Shown here: positions 1 through 12,301 of the stretch, piece by piece
Layout of the letters: the number at the start of each line of letters is the position of its first letter
Position numbering within the stretch: position 1 is the stretch's first letter
Source: Cotesia glomerata
Taxonomy: Eukaryota; Arthropoda; Insecta; Hymenoptera; Braconidae
Direction: 5' to 3'
Length of the DNA stretch: 64,000 nt
Assembly: GCF_020080835.1 (NCBI RefSeq)
Contig: NC_058166.1
Coordinates: 9,726,380-9,790,379 of the forward strand
Notes under the pieces: model-generated
Database searches by the model: none
What the model saw: the letters and a program-made list of their open reading frames with translations, nothing else
Told to the model about the DNA's origin: nothing
Program-made: the position numbers and the translations under genes

Positions 1-1629
1 TATTTTGAAAGTATAATTTTTACTGTTTGAAATGTTAAATTCTCCCAGAGTGAGACCCCTTTCTCTTGTCACGGGGCTCCTTCATTATCCGTTGAAGGTC
101 CTCACCCTAGCCGCGGTTAGTTATCGACGGATCACTGGGCGCTGTGGTCTAGGATGCTCGCGCAGTAACAATAAAAATTAACATAAGTTCCGGGGCCTAG
201 AAAATAAGCGTTCCGCGGGTGGGGATAATTCCACACCAGGGGCAAGTGAAGTTGGCGCACCGAAAAGCGACATTGTGAAGCCGGAGCCCGAGACACCAGC
301 ACGAGATCTTGGAAAACAGGTAATTATTTATTTTCCTCTGAGTTTCTTGTGGAACCTTCAGAGCGATTAATTAAACATTTATAATTGATATTTATTGCTA
401 GGCATTTAGCCAGCCTAAATATCCTCCAATAATTATTCTAACTATCCTGAATTTCCAGATTTAATTCACCGTTGACTAAATCCCGAGCTACGACGCAATT
501 AACCAGATCCGAGATACCTGATAGAGCTGTGTAATTTGGCGGACAAAATTTGCCTAGACCGAAGGCCACAGAAACGACAACGGAATTCGAATTAAAAGAA
601 AAGAAATCGCCAAAAATTTCTCAGGTACAGAAAATTTAACCTCGGTAAATTATTGCGTCGCTCCCGGAAATTCTAGGCACAGGCCAGGTTCCGTCTTCCA
701 ATCACCCTACTTGATTAATTAATTAATTATCCGAATTCAAATAAAATATCTAAATTATAAGTCGAAGTTAAAATTAGTTAAAATGAAATTTGAATAAATA
801 GAAAATTTGACAAGTCGAAAAATTTCAAAATTAAAAATAAAAGAGGTTAAAATTAAAATTAATATTTCTATAAAATTGGTCAAATAAGTTTAAGTTAAAA
901 TTTATAAAATCAGAAAGTTTAATATCGACAAATTTGAGTTAAATTGCGTCATTCATCTGAGCGAAATTCTGTCGATTAAATTTATTATAAATTATAAATT
1001 AAAATAAAACTAAAGGGAATTAAAATTAGAGATTTATCCGAGTTAGATAAAAATTGATTAATAAAATCAACAATTAAAAATAAATTAAAATTTAAAATGA
1101 AAATTATTCATTAAAATTAACTTTGGGAAAATATCAAAAATTTTTAAATAAAATAAAATTCTTTAATTTAGAAAATTACAATTGTCAAGCAGTAAATTAA
1201 TTTATAAAAAATTACAAGCGTAAAATTGTCAATAGATCAAAATTGTTCAAAAACTTCGATAAATAAAATTGTCAAATTCCAGTATGATAAGTTTCAAAAA
1301 TAATTAACATAAAAATTTAGCCTTGGAAAAATTTAGCCAAGTTGACGACTAAGTCTCAAATTCTTACTGGAATTCAAAATAGACATAAGCCGATTATTCA
1401 GGCAGTTTGAATTCGAGTAAATTTTAATTAATCTAAAATTTTGGTTGAATAAAACGCTGCTGTGATATTAATAACTAAGCGACCAAAATTAATTTAAATT
1501 ATTTATCGAAGTCAAGTTAGGAACCGGGAAAATTGATTCCCAGGAAGTCATGTTAAAAAAAAGTATTTAAGAATTTTAAAAATGATTGTTAATTAGAGTC
1601 AAGAGTGTGTTTGGATGAAATTATTATAT

Positions 1630-1653
1630 TGTGTGTGTGTGTGTGTGTGTGTG
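1630..1653. repeat. (TG)n microsatellite
   Basis: About 12 uninterrupted TG dinucleotides. Unlike the other TG tracts in the window, it is not inside a recognisable D-family element. Confidence 0.9.
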
Positions 1654-1906
1654 AAAAATTAAATTTACATTATATACTCCTCGTTCACGGGCTGTCGAGG
1701 AGGTTAGTATTAGCAGGTTGTCGACTAGTGTCATGGTATCCTCCTCTGTCCTAGTCGACTTCAGGTTCCTTAGTCCCGTAGTGAGGGTCCGGGCGACAGC
1801 GAAAGGGCTAAGGACGGTTTGAACCTTGGGCAGGGGTCCGGGCGACCACCCAAGGTCAAATCTAGAGTCTTAGAGCGTGAGGGTCCTGTGGACAGCGCGA
1901 CTTAGG

Positions 1907-2078
1907 TAGAAACTGCGGTATAGACGCTCCATATGAGGGTACCGTCAGGAATAAGCAACTATGATAGAAACTATGATATAGACGCTCCTTATGAGGGTAT
2001 CGTAGGAATAAGAAACTATGATAGAAACTACAGTATAGACGCTCCTTCAGAGGGTACTGTTAGGATTAAGAAAATTTT
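1907..2078. repeat. 57-58 bp tandem repeat, three units
   Basis: Three successive units start at 1907, 1965 and 2022, each beginning TAGAAACTR and containing TATAGACGCTCC and GAGGGTAYYGT. The period is 58 then 57 bp. Divergence between units is modest, so this is a short minisatellite rather than a microsatellite. No function is evident. Confidence 0.85.
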
Positions 2079-2393
2079 TCGGGTATGTGAGTGCGTGTGA
2101 GAATTAAAATAGAATTTAATTATGTAAAATTAAGAAAATAAATTCATGATCAATGTCAAATCTACTTGTTATTATTTATGTCAAATTTTTATGATTTCTC
2201 TCGACCCTGTGATATCTCTCTTGCTTGGACCGGTTCTGGAAACCGTGATAAAAATTCCAGTGGCGCCCTTAATTATTAAATTTAAATAAAGGGGTGACCA
2301 AGGGACGGTACCAACCCGTTACACTCTTTCATCTAAGTTCCCCTTCTCTTCATAATATGGACTATTTATTGAAATGTTAAATAGTAAATTTAA

Positions 2394-2688
2394 ATAATAA
2401 TTAAGTCGATCTGTAAGTTAGCAATTAAAATTATCAATATTGATAATTTTAATTCGAAGTCTGAATCGAAATTATCAATATTGATAATTTTAATTCGAAG
2501 TCTGAATTAAAATTATCAATATTGATAATTTTAATTCAAACTTGGAATTAAAATTATCAGTATTGTTAATTTTAATTCAGACTTGGAATTAAAATTATCA
2601 ATATTGATAATTTTAATTCAGACTTGGAATTAAAATTATCAATATTGATAATTTTAATTGCTAACTTACAGATCGACTTAATTATTAT
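2394..2688. repeat. Inverted-repeat element filled with six 41-bp palindromic units
   Basis: The outer inverted repeat pairs 2401-2430 (ATTAAGTCGATCTGTAAGTT and onward) with its complement at 2655-2684. Between the arms are six copies of an AT-rich palindrome centred on CAATATTG, at 2435, 2476, 2517, 2558, 2599 and 2640. The spacing is exactly 41 bp each time. Only the fourth centre differs (CAGTATTG). The structure looks like a MITE whose interior was expanded by unit-length duplication. No coding capacity. Confidence 0.85.
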
Positions 2689-2689
2689 G

Positions 2690-3904
2690 TAATATTTTTT
2701 GATAGTTTAAATAAAATTCAATTGATTTCCATAATTTACTATTCTGTTCTTTTGCTTACATAAATTTCCAATGATGAAGTATTTTTTCCGTCATCGCACT
2801 AATTATTGTGAAATTTTTAATTTATAAATTTCTGGAGCCCTTATCAATAAGAATAATTAATATAACTAAAAGCATTTGAACTAAAAACATTACTGCAAAA
2901 ATAACTGTACAAGTTATTTATAACATAAATCATAATTCTGGTATGTAATTATTTAGATAGAGAATTATTGAATAATAATATCAAAATGCTCCACATACAT
3001 GTAAACATAATCTCAAAATTCATAATTATCATTATCAACAAAATATCAATTAATCAATTAAAATTTAAATGATAAAAAATTACATGAAAATAGGATAACT
3101 TGTCATCCAATAGTGATTCTTTTGAGACTTTAATGATCAAAGTTACTTTTTTTGATACAATATAAAATTGAAACCTAAGTTTAATAAATTTATATCATAT
3201 TCAATGATGATTAATATTTGTACATTATATTTTTAGGGACTGAATTAAATTTATCAGCTTAATGAAAATTTAGCTTCAATAAAATTCAGAAAATTTTTCA
3301 TAGAACATATTTAGTATTAAATAATAAAAATGCGTTTGTTTTCTTATACCATAATTTCTAAGATGACTAAAAATTTTTATCTATACTCAACAACGTAAAC
3401 AAAATTTACTATCATATGTATGACATCGGCAAATATGCATACAGCTAAAAATTCCAAATAAAAATTGATTTCTGCCTAACAAACATGTCAAAAAAATTGT
3501 AAAAAATAATATCTTAAAAAATAAAAAATGCTCCAAAACCCTATGTTTCTATATGCTGATGGAATTAACATTATCAAAAGTGAATTAAAAATAGATTTCA
3601 AAAAAATAATCTCAAATAAAAATTATGTCAAACATAATTCAAAAACAGTAAAAATATTAATTATAATTTAAACCTTAGGTAGAAAATCTTAAGCTTTAAA
3701 AAGTAAAACGGCGTGCCATATGATTCAAGAATTTTTCGTCTTAATTCAAGACAATTACCGTCTTCAAAATTATAATCTTGGTTCAAAAATTTTTCTCTTG
3801 AATCAAGTTAATTTTTTTTTTTAGTGCATGTATTATCATAATAAAAATAGAAATGTTGACAAAAATTAGGTTTTTATAATTTTTTATACTTAATTTGACA
3901 CGAA
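2690..3904. other. AT-rich intergenic DNA
   Basis: I see no gene, RNA or clear repeat structure in this stretch; it is very AT-rich with homopolymer runs. Confidence 0.6.
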
Positions 3905-6742
3905 AACTTTTTTCTGTATTTTCATTGTAAATCGTCAAAAAAATTTTTTTTTCAAATTCACAGATTCGGTAGAATCTGGCACCAAGTTCCGTTCAAATCC
4001 GTTGTAAACCGAGCGCCAGACTACCGACTATGTTTACTGTAAGCAGAACGGTTTTTTGAGGCTGCGAAATTTTATTTAATTCTACGGTACTTTTTTTACC
4101 CAATTTGTTTATCATAACAGTAATTCATAATTTATTTCACTGTATTAATTAATTATATTCACTTATAACAATTTATTTACTTGAAATTATTAAATTTTAT
4201 CAGCACATACTATAGCTCGCTCACAAATTTCGATCCTGACTTTTTTTTGATGGAGAAAGGTCAGCGCCACAGACTAGATAAAATAAAAATGTGTAGTAAT
4301 CCTCCTATAGATAAGCAACTACAGTTAAAAAAAGTAATTCACAGCTTACATTTACGGCCGCCAGGGTGCACTGGAATTACATCTACATAAACTGTAGCTT
4401 CAAGGGGATAGTTTGCAGTAAAAAATGCAGTCAACACGAGATTTAAGTTGGTACCAATTTTAAATTTTCATTATAATTACAAAAAATACTAAAATCCGAA
4501 CAAAAACAGTTTCACTGTAAAAAAGTCGCGCCAAGTCCACGTTCATAAGACTATTAGGAAAAAAAAATTTTTTTTTTCTTTACAAAATACAAAATAAAAA
4601 ATTAAAAATCCAAGTAACCGATATGATTGTTTATGATTTTCGGAAATTAAAAAAAAATTTTATTGTAAATTTAAAAACTAAAAAAATTTTTAGAACGTAC
4701 TTGGTGTGCGTCATTGTGTATTTCAATTTTTTTAAAGTCCTAGTAAATAGATTTTACGAATTTCATTAAAAGTAAAATATTTTGCAACCACGCACACTAA
4801 ATACGTTCTAAAATTTTTTTTTTATTTTTTAAATTTACAATAAAATTTTTTTTAATTTCCGAAAATCATAAACAATCATATCGGTTACTTGGATTTTTTA
4901 ATTTTTTTATTTTGTATCTTTTGTAAAGAAAAAAAAAATTTTTTTTTCCTAATAGTCTTATGAACGTGGACTTGGCGCGACTTTTTTACAGTGAAACTGT
5001 TTTTGTTCGGATTTCCCTTTTCGTTATCTTATAGGAAATTAAATTCTCTACAAAAAAGGTCGCTTTCATTTTTTCGCTAAAATGCATAGGAAAAAAGTTA
5101 CAGGGCTTTAAAAAACGAAAATTATAAAACGTAAAAAATAACTTTTTTTTTTGTTTTTCGACAACAAATTATTTTATTTCGTAAAATTCTTTACTTAATT
5201 CATCTATATTTAGTCTGTCAATTATATCTAAATTTGATCTATATATGGAAGAAAAAAAAATATATTTATTTATATTTTATTTTTTTTTAAATTTTATTTA
5301 TTTAATTTATTGTTTAAAGATATTACATTATCACATATACAACATTGGAAACGCATGAACCATAATAATAATAGGACGCATAATAAATACGAACGCACAA
5401 TAATAATAATAGGACGCATGCGCGCAAGCTAAACGAGTAACACCGCAAAAACTTTGGTATCGTGTTTTTTTGTATTTTAATATTGTACAACTTTCATGAA
5501 ATTATATATACAAACAAAATTTATAATAAAATAGTGTTAGAAATATGCTCTAAAATAAAACCGATGCTAAAGCTGTCTTAATAGTGTACATATTTATTTA
5601 TATTATATTTTTATATTATATATGGGGCATTTCATGCCAAATCGACCACTTTTGAACTCGACCCTTTTCGATTTTTCTGAAATTTTGGTATCTTTCTCTA
5701 CTCTATTGAAAACAATAGAATTTTTTCAAATTTTTTTACTCAACAAAAACAAGTTACGAGTTATTTAAAAAAGACAGCTTTTTTTTTGTTAAATAACCAT
5801 ACCTTTTTTGAAAATTAACTTATTGGGATGATTTTTTTATTGAAATTTTTATTTTTAAATGTACTTTTTAGAAAAAAAAATAAAATTAATAATTCGCATT
5901 CAAATTCAGCGTTTTTTTTGAAAATTTCCGAAAAAAACGAAAATTTCGGGATGATTGACATTTTTGATTTTCGATTTCTTTTTTTATAAAAAACTTCAGT
6001 ATTTTCTACGAATTTCCTGAAATATTCAAAGTGGTATTTTTTTCTTTCTATTTTTTTTTTTAGAAATAAAAAAAAAATTTTTTTTTAAATGTTTGTTTTA
6101 TGTTATACCACTCTGAAAATTTTTTAGCAAATCTTGCAAACCTTAAAATCTGAGAAAAAAAAATAAAAACAAAAATTAAAAGTGACAATCATCGATAACA
6201 TTTGATTAATTTCCAATAAAGTTAGATAAAAAATTAAAAGAAACATTGAATTATTTATTCGTTTTTTATTATTTTCGTATCCAAAAATTCTATAAACAAT
6301 AAAAAATTCTATTGTTTTCAATAGGGTAGAGAAAGATACCAAAATTTCAGAAAAATCGAAAAGGGTCGGGTTCAAAAGTGGTCGATTTGGCATGGAATGC
6401 CCCATATATAATATAAAAATATAATATAAATAAATATATTTTTTTTCTTCTATATATAGATCAAATTTAGATATAATTGACAGACTAAATATAGATGAAT
6501 TAAGTAAAGAATTTTACGAAATAAAATAATTTGTTGTCGAAAAACAAAAAAAAAAGTTATTTTTTACGTTTTATAATTTTCGTTTTTTAAAGCCCTGTAA
6601 CTTTTTTCCTATGCATTTTAGCGAAAAAATGAAAGCGACCTTTTTTGTAGAGAATTCAATTTCCTACAAGATAACGAAAAGGGAAATTTGAAAAAAAAAT
6701 TTTTTTGACGATTTACAATGAAAATACAGAAAAAAGTTTTTT
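3905..6742. repeat. Nested foldback element with about 300-bp arms
   Basis: The left arm (3905-3956 continued at 5012-5255) is the reverse complement of the right arm (about 6436-6742). The left arm is interrupted by the insertion at 3957-5011, while the right arm is uninterrupted. Inside lies a second, independent foldback: about 5622-5740 pairs with 6297-6411, starting ATATGGGGCATTTCATGCCA. A degraded relative of the inner foldback flanks the D copy at 51 kb (about 50.60-50.97 and 51.99-52.31 kb). No transposase is present, so the element is non-autonomous or dead. An open frame across 6124-6405 is a by-product of the palindrome. Confidence 0.8.
3957..5011. mobile_element. Palindrome-ended Helitron-like repeat, copy 1
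   Basis: The element begins TTCACAGATTCGGTAG and ends TTTTTGTTCGGA. Comparison with the unbroken right arm of the host foldback at 6.7 kb shows that it was inserted between an A and a T with no bases duplicated. Its last 518 bp (4494-5011) form an almost perfect palindrome with ends ATCCGAACAAAAACAGTTTC. It has no terminal inverted repeats and no coding region. A-to-T insertion without target duplication is typical of Helitrons, but the canonical CTRR 3' end is absent, so the class assignment is tentative. Confidence 0.6.
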
Positions 6743-6768
6743 TTCAATGTATTTTAAATGGGAAAGGG

Positions 6769-6941
6769 GACCCCCCCCCCCATGCGCCAGCTCAATTTTC
6801 AAGATATCAAGCTGATCTTTTAGGAGGTTTTTTTTGATCTAACAAAGAAACTTTTTAGATGTATTTACTCAAAAAAAAAAAAAAGTTTTTTTATCCTGAC
6901 GCAGTCTAATATATATATATTTCAGGAAAGGCAAAAATAAT
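6769..6941. other. Poly-C run and LINE flank
   Basis: A run of about 11 C residues lies near 6770. The rest is AT-rich sequence ending in the 16-bp target duplication (6926-6941) that flanks the LINE to the right. Confidence 0.5.
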
Positions 6942-7141
6942 GTATGTATGTATGTATGTATGTATGTATATTTATTGTTTTTAAGATAATAACAATGTAT
7001 CTCATTTACAATTTATGATTTGGGAGGCACAGTTACATATTTATTTACATATTTATTTATTTATTTGTACCAATTTATTCATTTCTGGGAAGAATTTAAT
7101 GTGACAGGAAAAAGAGCTGTATGTGGGGGAGGGAGGGAGGG

Positions 7142-10100
7142 TTAGAAGCAAGTATTGGATCTTCTGGTAGAAACTGCAGCGATGAATCGAGCCAGGTTTT
7201 CCATTTCTTTTTTGGAGTAGATATTCAGAGTGTGCAGCGTACATGTGTTTATTGGATAGGTTACGGCGATATAGTGAAGGTATTTGTTTCTCAGATCATC
7301 AAGGGCAGGACAGTATGCCAATATATGTTCAACTGTTTCAACACTGGAGTTACATATTTTGCAGGATTCCCTGGGGGATAAGCGGAGATGATGTTCAAGG
7401 CGCGTGATCCGGCAATTATATATATTTACGAGTTGCAGTTGGGCAACCATACGAGCCAGGTAGATTGGACAACGGATCTTCAGGTACATGGGCGTGTCGG
7501 ATTGTCTAGTCCATACTAGTTGAGATTGCAAGGATGTCGAACGTAGGTAGCAATCGTAGTCTTGGCGTTATGTTTTTTCCACAGCAGCATTTTGAAAGTC
7601 AGCAAGATGTTTTTCCTAAAACTTGGGGTCGAGGTTGGTGAACATGTTCGGCATATTAGTTTCCTTGATGATTTTGTTGAACTTTTCGGCCCAGTTGTAT
7701 TTGGTCTTAAGATTTGGGTTATTCGCTAGCTTAATGAGATTGAACAGACAGATTTTTGGCCATCGATCATTCTCCATCTTGAGGATGCGTGTTATCCACT
7801 TCCATGTTAGTACTAGTAGAGTTGCTGAGAGGTTGGTGATTTCAGTTTCCAGCCTGATCATGTATCCTGGTGTATTTGGTGCTAACAGTAGAATTCTTTT
7901 GAAAAAATCTGTTTGTGCTTTGTCAATTATCTCCAGATGGTCTAAGCCCCAAGTTTCCACTCCATATAAAATTGTTGGAGCTACCAAGCTATTAAACAAA
8001 TGGGTTCTGGCGTTCCAGGAGTCGGCTCTGGCCTTGGTTAGTATAGAGCATGCCGTACCGGATGCTGTTTTCGCTTTACATAGCGCCGTTTGTGCAGCTA
8101 GATTGCCCTTGGTTGCACTGTCCATGTTAATACCCAGGTAATTATAGTTAGTTGTTGTCTTGATTGGGGTTGCCTTTATAGAAGAAGGCATTTTTCTCTT
8201 TCTGCTTGATTCTTCCCGAGGCACGTGTAACCATAATTTGGGTTTTCCCAGTGTAGACAGTGAGTCTATTTTCGTCAAAGTATTTTTCTAAGGCTAGGAG
8301 GATCTTTTTAGTCTCTTGGATGGTTGTGGCAAAAATTACAGCATCGTCTGCGAAAAGAAGGGCGTGAAGAGTGTTGGCTCCTAGACTAAGTCCTCTGAAT
8401 CCCTTCGATTGGAGAAATTCTAGTAAGTCGGCGATGTACAAAATGAACAGCGTGGGACTTAGTTTGTTCCCTTGTAATACTCTCTCGGTGACATCAAACT
8501 TCTTGGAGAGACTTCCGTCTACTCTTAGTTGTATTTTAGCCTCATCATAGATTGCTCTAATTGTCCGGATTGTTTTGCCACTGACTCCAAGTTTAAAAAG
8601 TTTGTTTCAGAGTAGAATATGTGGTGCTGAGTCAAAAGCTCTCCTGAAGTCTATGAAAATGCAATAAACGGCATTACTCTCGAGTCTGATTTTGGATTGG
8701 AGTGCTGTTGTGATGGTAAAGATCTGGTCAAGGCAGCTGCGGCCAGATCTGAATCCAGCTTGTTCTTCTGAGACAATTTTTGTGTCCTCTATCCAGTGAT
8801 TTATTCTTCTTTGAATTATGCTGGTTAAAATTTTTAGCAAGTTGTTCAGCAGCGCAATCCCTCTGTAGTTTGATGGGTCTTCTTTAGGGCCTTTTTTATG
8901 TATTAAAGTCAGGTGAGCTGTTGGCCAAGATTGAGATATTTCTTCGGAATGTCAAATTTTGTTGAGGAGTGATTTAAGATAGACTAGCCAGCCTGGAGGG
9001 AGGTGTTGAATGTGTTCATTGAGGACTGAATCGGGACCAGGAGATTTATTTTTTTTGCTCTTGCGGATTGCATATTTGATCTCTCGGTAAGAGAAGTCCA
9101 TGTCCAGGTAATGATGTGGTTCGTCATTGAACTCGGAAGTGATGGAATTTCTTGGAGGGTAGATTTTCGAGTAGAAGTTTTCCCAGGTGGTCAGTAAGAT
9201 TGTGCTTGGGGTAGGGGCAGTTTTCCTCAGGGCTTTGACCAGTTGCCAGAATTGACTGGGGTTAGAAGTACGAGCTAAGGTGTTCCTTATGTTGCGATGA
9301 TATTCTTGTATTTTCAATTTTTTTGCCTTAGTCAGACTCTTTTTGGTATTCAGCAGTAAAGTCAAGTTATTGGAGGTGAATCCAGATTGTCTGCAGATTT
9401 TTTGCTGCTTGGTTAACCTTGCTCTCAGCATTTTGAGTTCTTGGTCTTCCCATGGCTTCTTGGTTGTTCTAGTTCCAGTTCTAGTTTTGATATGGGTTGA
9501 GAGCTCAGTTGAGTCGGCTGCTTCATATATCGCGGTGAGTAGATTGGATGCGAGGTGTTCTCCATCAGAGTCTTCGAATGATGTGTGTAGACGACGGGAG
9601 TGATAGAGATTATCTGTGAAGTTATAGGCCAGTTCAGGTTTCCAAATTAGCTTATATGTTGACTGATTTCTGGTGGATCTGGGATGGAAGTGGGCGATAT
9701 TCGTGGTAGTTTTTAATCTTATCGGAAAGTGATCGGAGCCATGCGAGTCGTCACCTACTTGGAGAGTGGTAATCATTTGTGAGCCTTTGTGGTTAGTCCA
9801 GACCAGGTCTATTACACTAGCTCCTTGGGGTCCGTAGAATGTCATTTTACCTTCATCATCTTCTTGCATCCTACCATTCAGTAGGAAGAGTCCATTGCTT
9901 GACATATAGTTTAGGAGTGCAAGTCCATGAGTGGAGGTGACTTTATCTTGTGAGCATCTCTTGGGCAGCAGGTTCGACCCTGTCAATGCTTTGGCTGGGA
10001 GATCACCATCATACTCACCCAATCTCGCATTGAAGTCGCCTCCTAGGATGATTGGCGTGTTCGCATAGAGGTTTTCACACTTGTCAAAGGTTAGTTGGAG

Positions 10101-10487
10101 ATCATCTAGTATATCATGTAGGTCTTGATTAGGCTTGAGGTAGATAAGACCTATTACGTAGCTTTGTGAAAGAAGTTTAGTTCTGATGAATATCCAGTTT
10201 GTGTTTACATCAATGATATCAGTCTCTAACTCTTTTTTCACCAGGGCAAGTAGACCCCCACTAGCTCTACCTTTGTTAAAGTGTTTAGTGGCATTTGACC
10301 AGATGGGCTTGAAGTCGATGGACCAGGCTGGTTGGACGAGTGGGGGGTAGAGCATCCACGTTTCTGAGATTCCGATAAAGAGTATCCGCTGAAATGAGGA
10401 GATTGTGACAGTTGTCGATACCGTGGCAGTTCCAGAAGATGACAGTTGATTGGTCGAGGCTCTTTTCCCTGTTTTTATTTAGTTTTT
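7142..10487 (-). pseudogene. LINE ORF2: endonuclease and reverse transcriptase, broken
   Basis: ORF2 would nick target DNA and reverse-transcribe the LINE RNA. The apurinic-type endonuclease lies at about 9.6-10.45 kb: WNCHG at its start, ISETW after a one-base frameshift near 10395, GGDFNAR, and GSDHFPI. RT motifs follow: SPGPDS near 9.03 kb, EEQAGFRSGRS and FIDFRRAFDSA at 8.65-8.78 kb, and the catalytic LFADDAVIF at about 8.35 kb, which is intact. A C-terminal Cys/His motif (CKIC, then HILAYC) lies at 7.31-7.37 kb. The frame is interrupted near 8950, 8607, 8148 and 7616-7531. Best fit is the Jockey/CR1 group; the clade is not settled. Confidence 0.85.
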
Positions 10488-11660
10488 TTAATTATTATTT
10501 CGGAGTGTTTGTGGGATTGACCCTTCAGGAGGTCCATTCTTCTTTTCTTTCCATATTTTAGCAATTCTGTCCCATTGAAAGGTTTTTCCAACTATGTCTA
10601 TGAATATATCCGAGTTGTTAAGCGCGTCTTTCTTGGATCTCATGACCTTTTTTTTGTATTCTGGATTTCCCAGTTGGACAATATATAGGTCCTTGTCTCT
10701 GCCCTCCTGGGTGATGAGCTTGCAGTCGTCTCGTGGTATGCTGAAGGTTGTTTCCAAGAATGTGGGTATCTCTTCTGCTGGCTTAGTCGTCGACAGCCCT
10801 TTGATTATAATATTTTGTCTGCGAGACTTGCTTTCTTGATTTTCAACTCATCTGGACAGTTTGTCCAGCTTCGAAAATACTTTTATGTCTGGTCTGGAGT
10901 TTGAGGCTGAGTTTAAATTCTTCTCCACGTTTTCAATCCTAAAAATAAATGGAGCGAAAGTATCTTTTAGACTGATTTGCGGTTCAATGTTCTTACCAGA
11001 TTCTACAGCTTGAAGTCGTTTGTCCATTTCTTCTTGGTGAGCTTTGATGTCTTTAACTTCCTCTGAGAGCGCTGTATAGTCGTCCCTTAATGCTTTGATG
11101 TGTTCTTGTACTTTGTTAGATGTTTCTTTTATTGTCTCCTTCACTTGCGTGAATTGTTGTTGGTTGGCTTTGAACATGGATATAAATTGTTCTGCCATCC
11201 ATTTGAACGCATCTTGGCTGGACAGATCTTTGAAGTTGGAAGGCACAGGTGGAGGAACAATATTTCCTTCAGAAACAGGTGATCCCATAATGCAGTCAGA
11301 TTTTGTAGCTTTCTCGGGGGAGATCTCAGGGGAGGAGTTGTATCTCTTGAGTTGCTTGGAAGGGTTTGGTACCGTTTCAAAGTGGGTATTTGAGGTATCT
11401 CTAGGTCTTTTGTTATTTGATCGGTACTTTTCAATGTCCCCAAGCGAGTTAGTTCTATCTCTTAGCCAGAGTTCAGCAATCGGACGTCTACCTTTTTTCT
11501 TTTTTTTGGAGTCAAGAGGTGACGGCGTTGTAAGTTTAGTTGTCGTCGGAGAGGTAGGCGTGCAGGGTATGTGAATGCGTTCGTCTGAGTTAGGGCTATT
11601 CAATGCTGGTGATGACATGACAACATAACCTCTAGAGTAGTTAACACATTTTACATTCAC
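10488..11660 (-). pseudogene. LINE ORF1: RNA-binding protein with one in-frame stop
   Basis: ORF1 proteins of LINEs coat the element RNA and chaperone it. This frame starts at 11660 and runs to 10488, apart from a single in-frame TGA at 10846-10848, most simply a decayed arginine codon. The N-terminus is Ser/Thr/Pro-rich with a KKKKK basic patch. About residues 140-250 are rich in heptad-like Gln/Glu/Lys, suggesting a coiled coil. The segment after the stop (SRRQNIIIKGL, then a folded domain) resembles the RRM-like part of L1/CR1 ORF1 proteins. No CCHC knuckles are seen. Assignment rests on its position before ORF2 and on this pattern. Confidence 0.7.
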
Positions 11661-11943
11661 GGTACACTTTATTACAGTTTGTATAAATGAGCCAGATTAT
11701 GTTTTATTCTTAAGCACAATTTTCTCGGAAATGATTTAACACTTAAATTGATATTTTATTAAACAAATAGGTACAAATATTCAAAATAAATTTGGAGTTA
11801 TAAAAAGCAAGAGGTTGTCGTTAGGCTGTGCGCATGCGCCTCGAAAGGCAAAAATAATAAATTTTAGTCATAAAAAAAAGTGATTCAAGCTACGTCTAAT
11901 GCAGGAAAAAATAATTGCAATCAATTATTTGACAATTTTTAAA

Positions 11944-12301
11944 CTACACAATCTTGATGAATATATGCACAATTAATAATTTTTGTTCTTCATAAAATAT
12001 TTCAACAATATCATTATAATTGTTTGGTACAAAAATATGTGGTAGTTGGTCTACTGGCGTGTGATAATCTTCGCATCCGTAAACACCCTGAAAAATAATT
12101 TAGGTATTAGAAAAAAATTTTATTGACAGCAAAACGACACACATAGTTACTATCACGAATCGTTAGGTTTTGAATTTTACTTCCTGTTACTCTAGGTCAA
12201 CTTATTCGATTCGCGATGTCAAAGTTTACTCATAATTTTCATAGCTTAAAATATCTTACAACATCAGGTGGGCAATTGTCCGGATCAAATTCTATTGCCC
12301 T
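11944..12301 (-). CDS. Two candidate exons of an unrecognised gene
   Basis: On the minus strand, exon A (12301-12260, 14 codons, begins RAIEFDPDNCPPDV) has a TTTTTTAG acceptor and a GTAAGA donor. Exon B (12087-11944, 47 codons plus TAG) follows an ATTTTTCAG acceptor and begins GVYGCEDYHTPVDQ. The phases match (0 to 0) and the 172-bp intron is of ordinary insect length. I do not recognise the protein and found no start codon. Any upstream exons would lie beyond the P-type transposon that begins near 12.4 kb. It could be the tail of a host gene or an old transposon gene. Confidence 0.35.

Larger units (their letters stand above)
1..2330. other. Unclassified GC-shifted segment, possible retroelement remnant
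   Basis: I recognise no gene here. Positions 50-330 and 1680-2080 are clearly richer in G+C than the AT-rich stretch between them (about 700-1620). The first block ends in a good splice-donor-like site (CAG|GTAATT near 318). Near 2260 there is a TGGCGCCC string, which resembles a primer-binding site, but no LTR pair is visible in the window. Related phrases (GGGTCCGGGCGAC) recur at about 1787 and 1836. A transcribed leader or a truncated LTR element is possible; this is a weak inference. Confidence 0.25.
6942..11842 (-). mobile_element. Full-length non-LTR retrotransposon (Jockey/CR1-group LINE)
   Basis: The element is bounded by a perfect 16-bp target-site duplication, GAAAGGCAAAAATAAT, at 6926-6941 and 11843-11858. 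It reads on the minus strand: 5' end at 11842, 5' UTR of about 180 bp, ORF1, ORF2, and a 3' end made of ACAT repeats (6942-6968) instead of poly-A. Short tandem 3' repeats occur in CR1- and I-like LINEs. With both ends and the duplication present, this is a complete 4.9-kb insertion. Several frameshifts and stops show that it is no longer active. Confidence 0.9.

Noticed and set aside
2394..2688. CRISPR array
   Set aside because: Regular 41-bp spacing and palindromes superficially resemble one, but spacers are nearly identical to each other and the DNA is eukaryotic.
6124..6405. 93-codon open frame on the minus strand
   Set aside because: It lies in the arm and loop of a foldback and has no recognisable domain.
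7121..8141. Plus-strand frames of 86-172 codons opposite the LINE RT
   Set aside because: They are antisense shadows of ORF2, as are the frames opposite LINE copies A-D.
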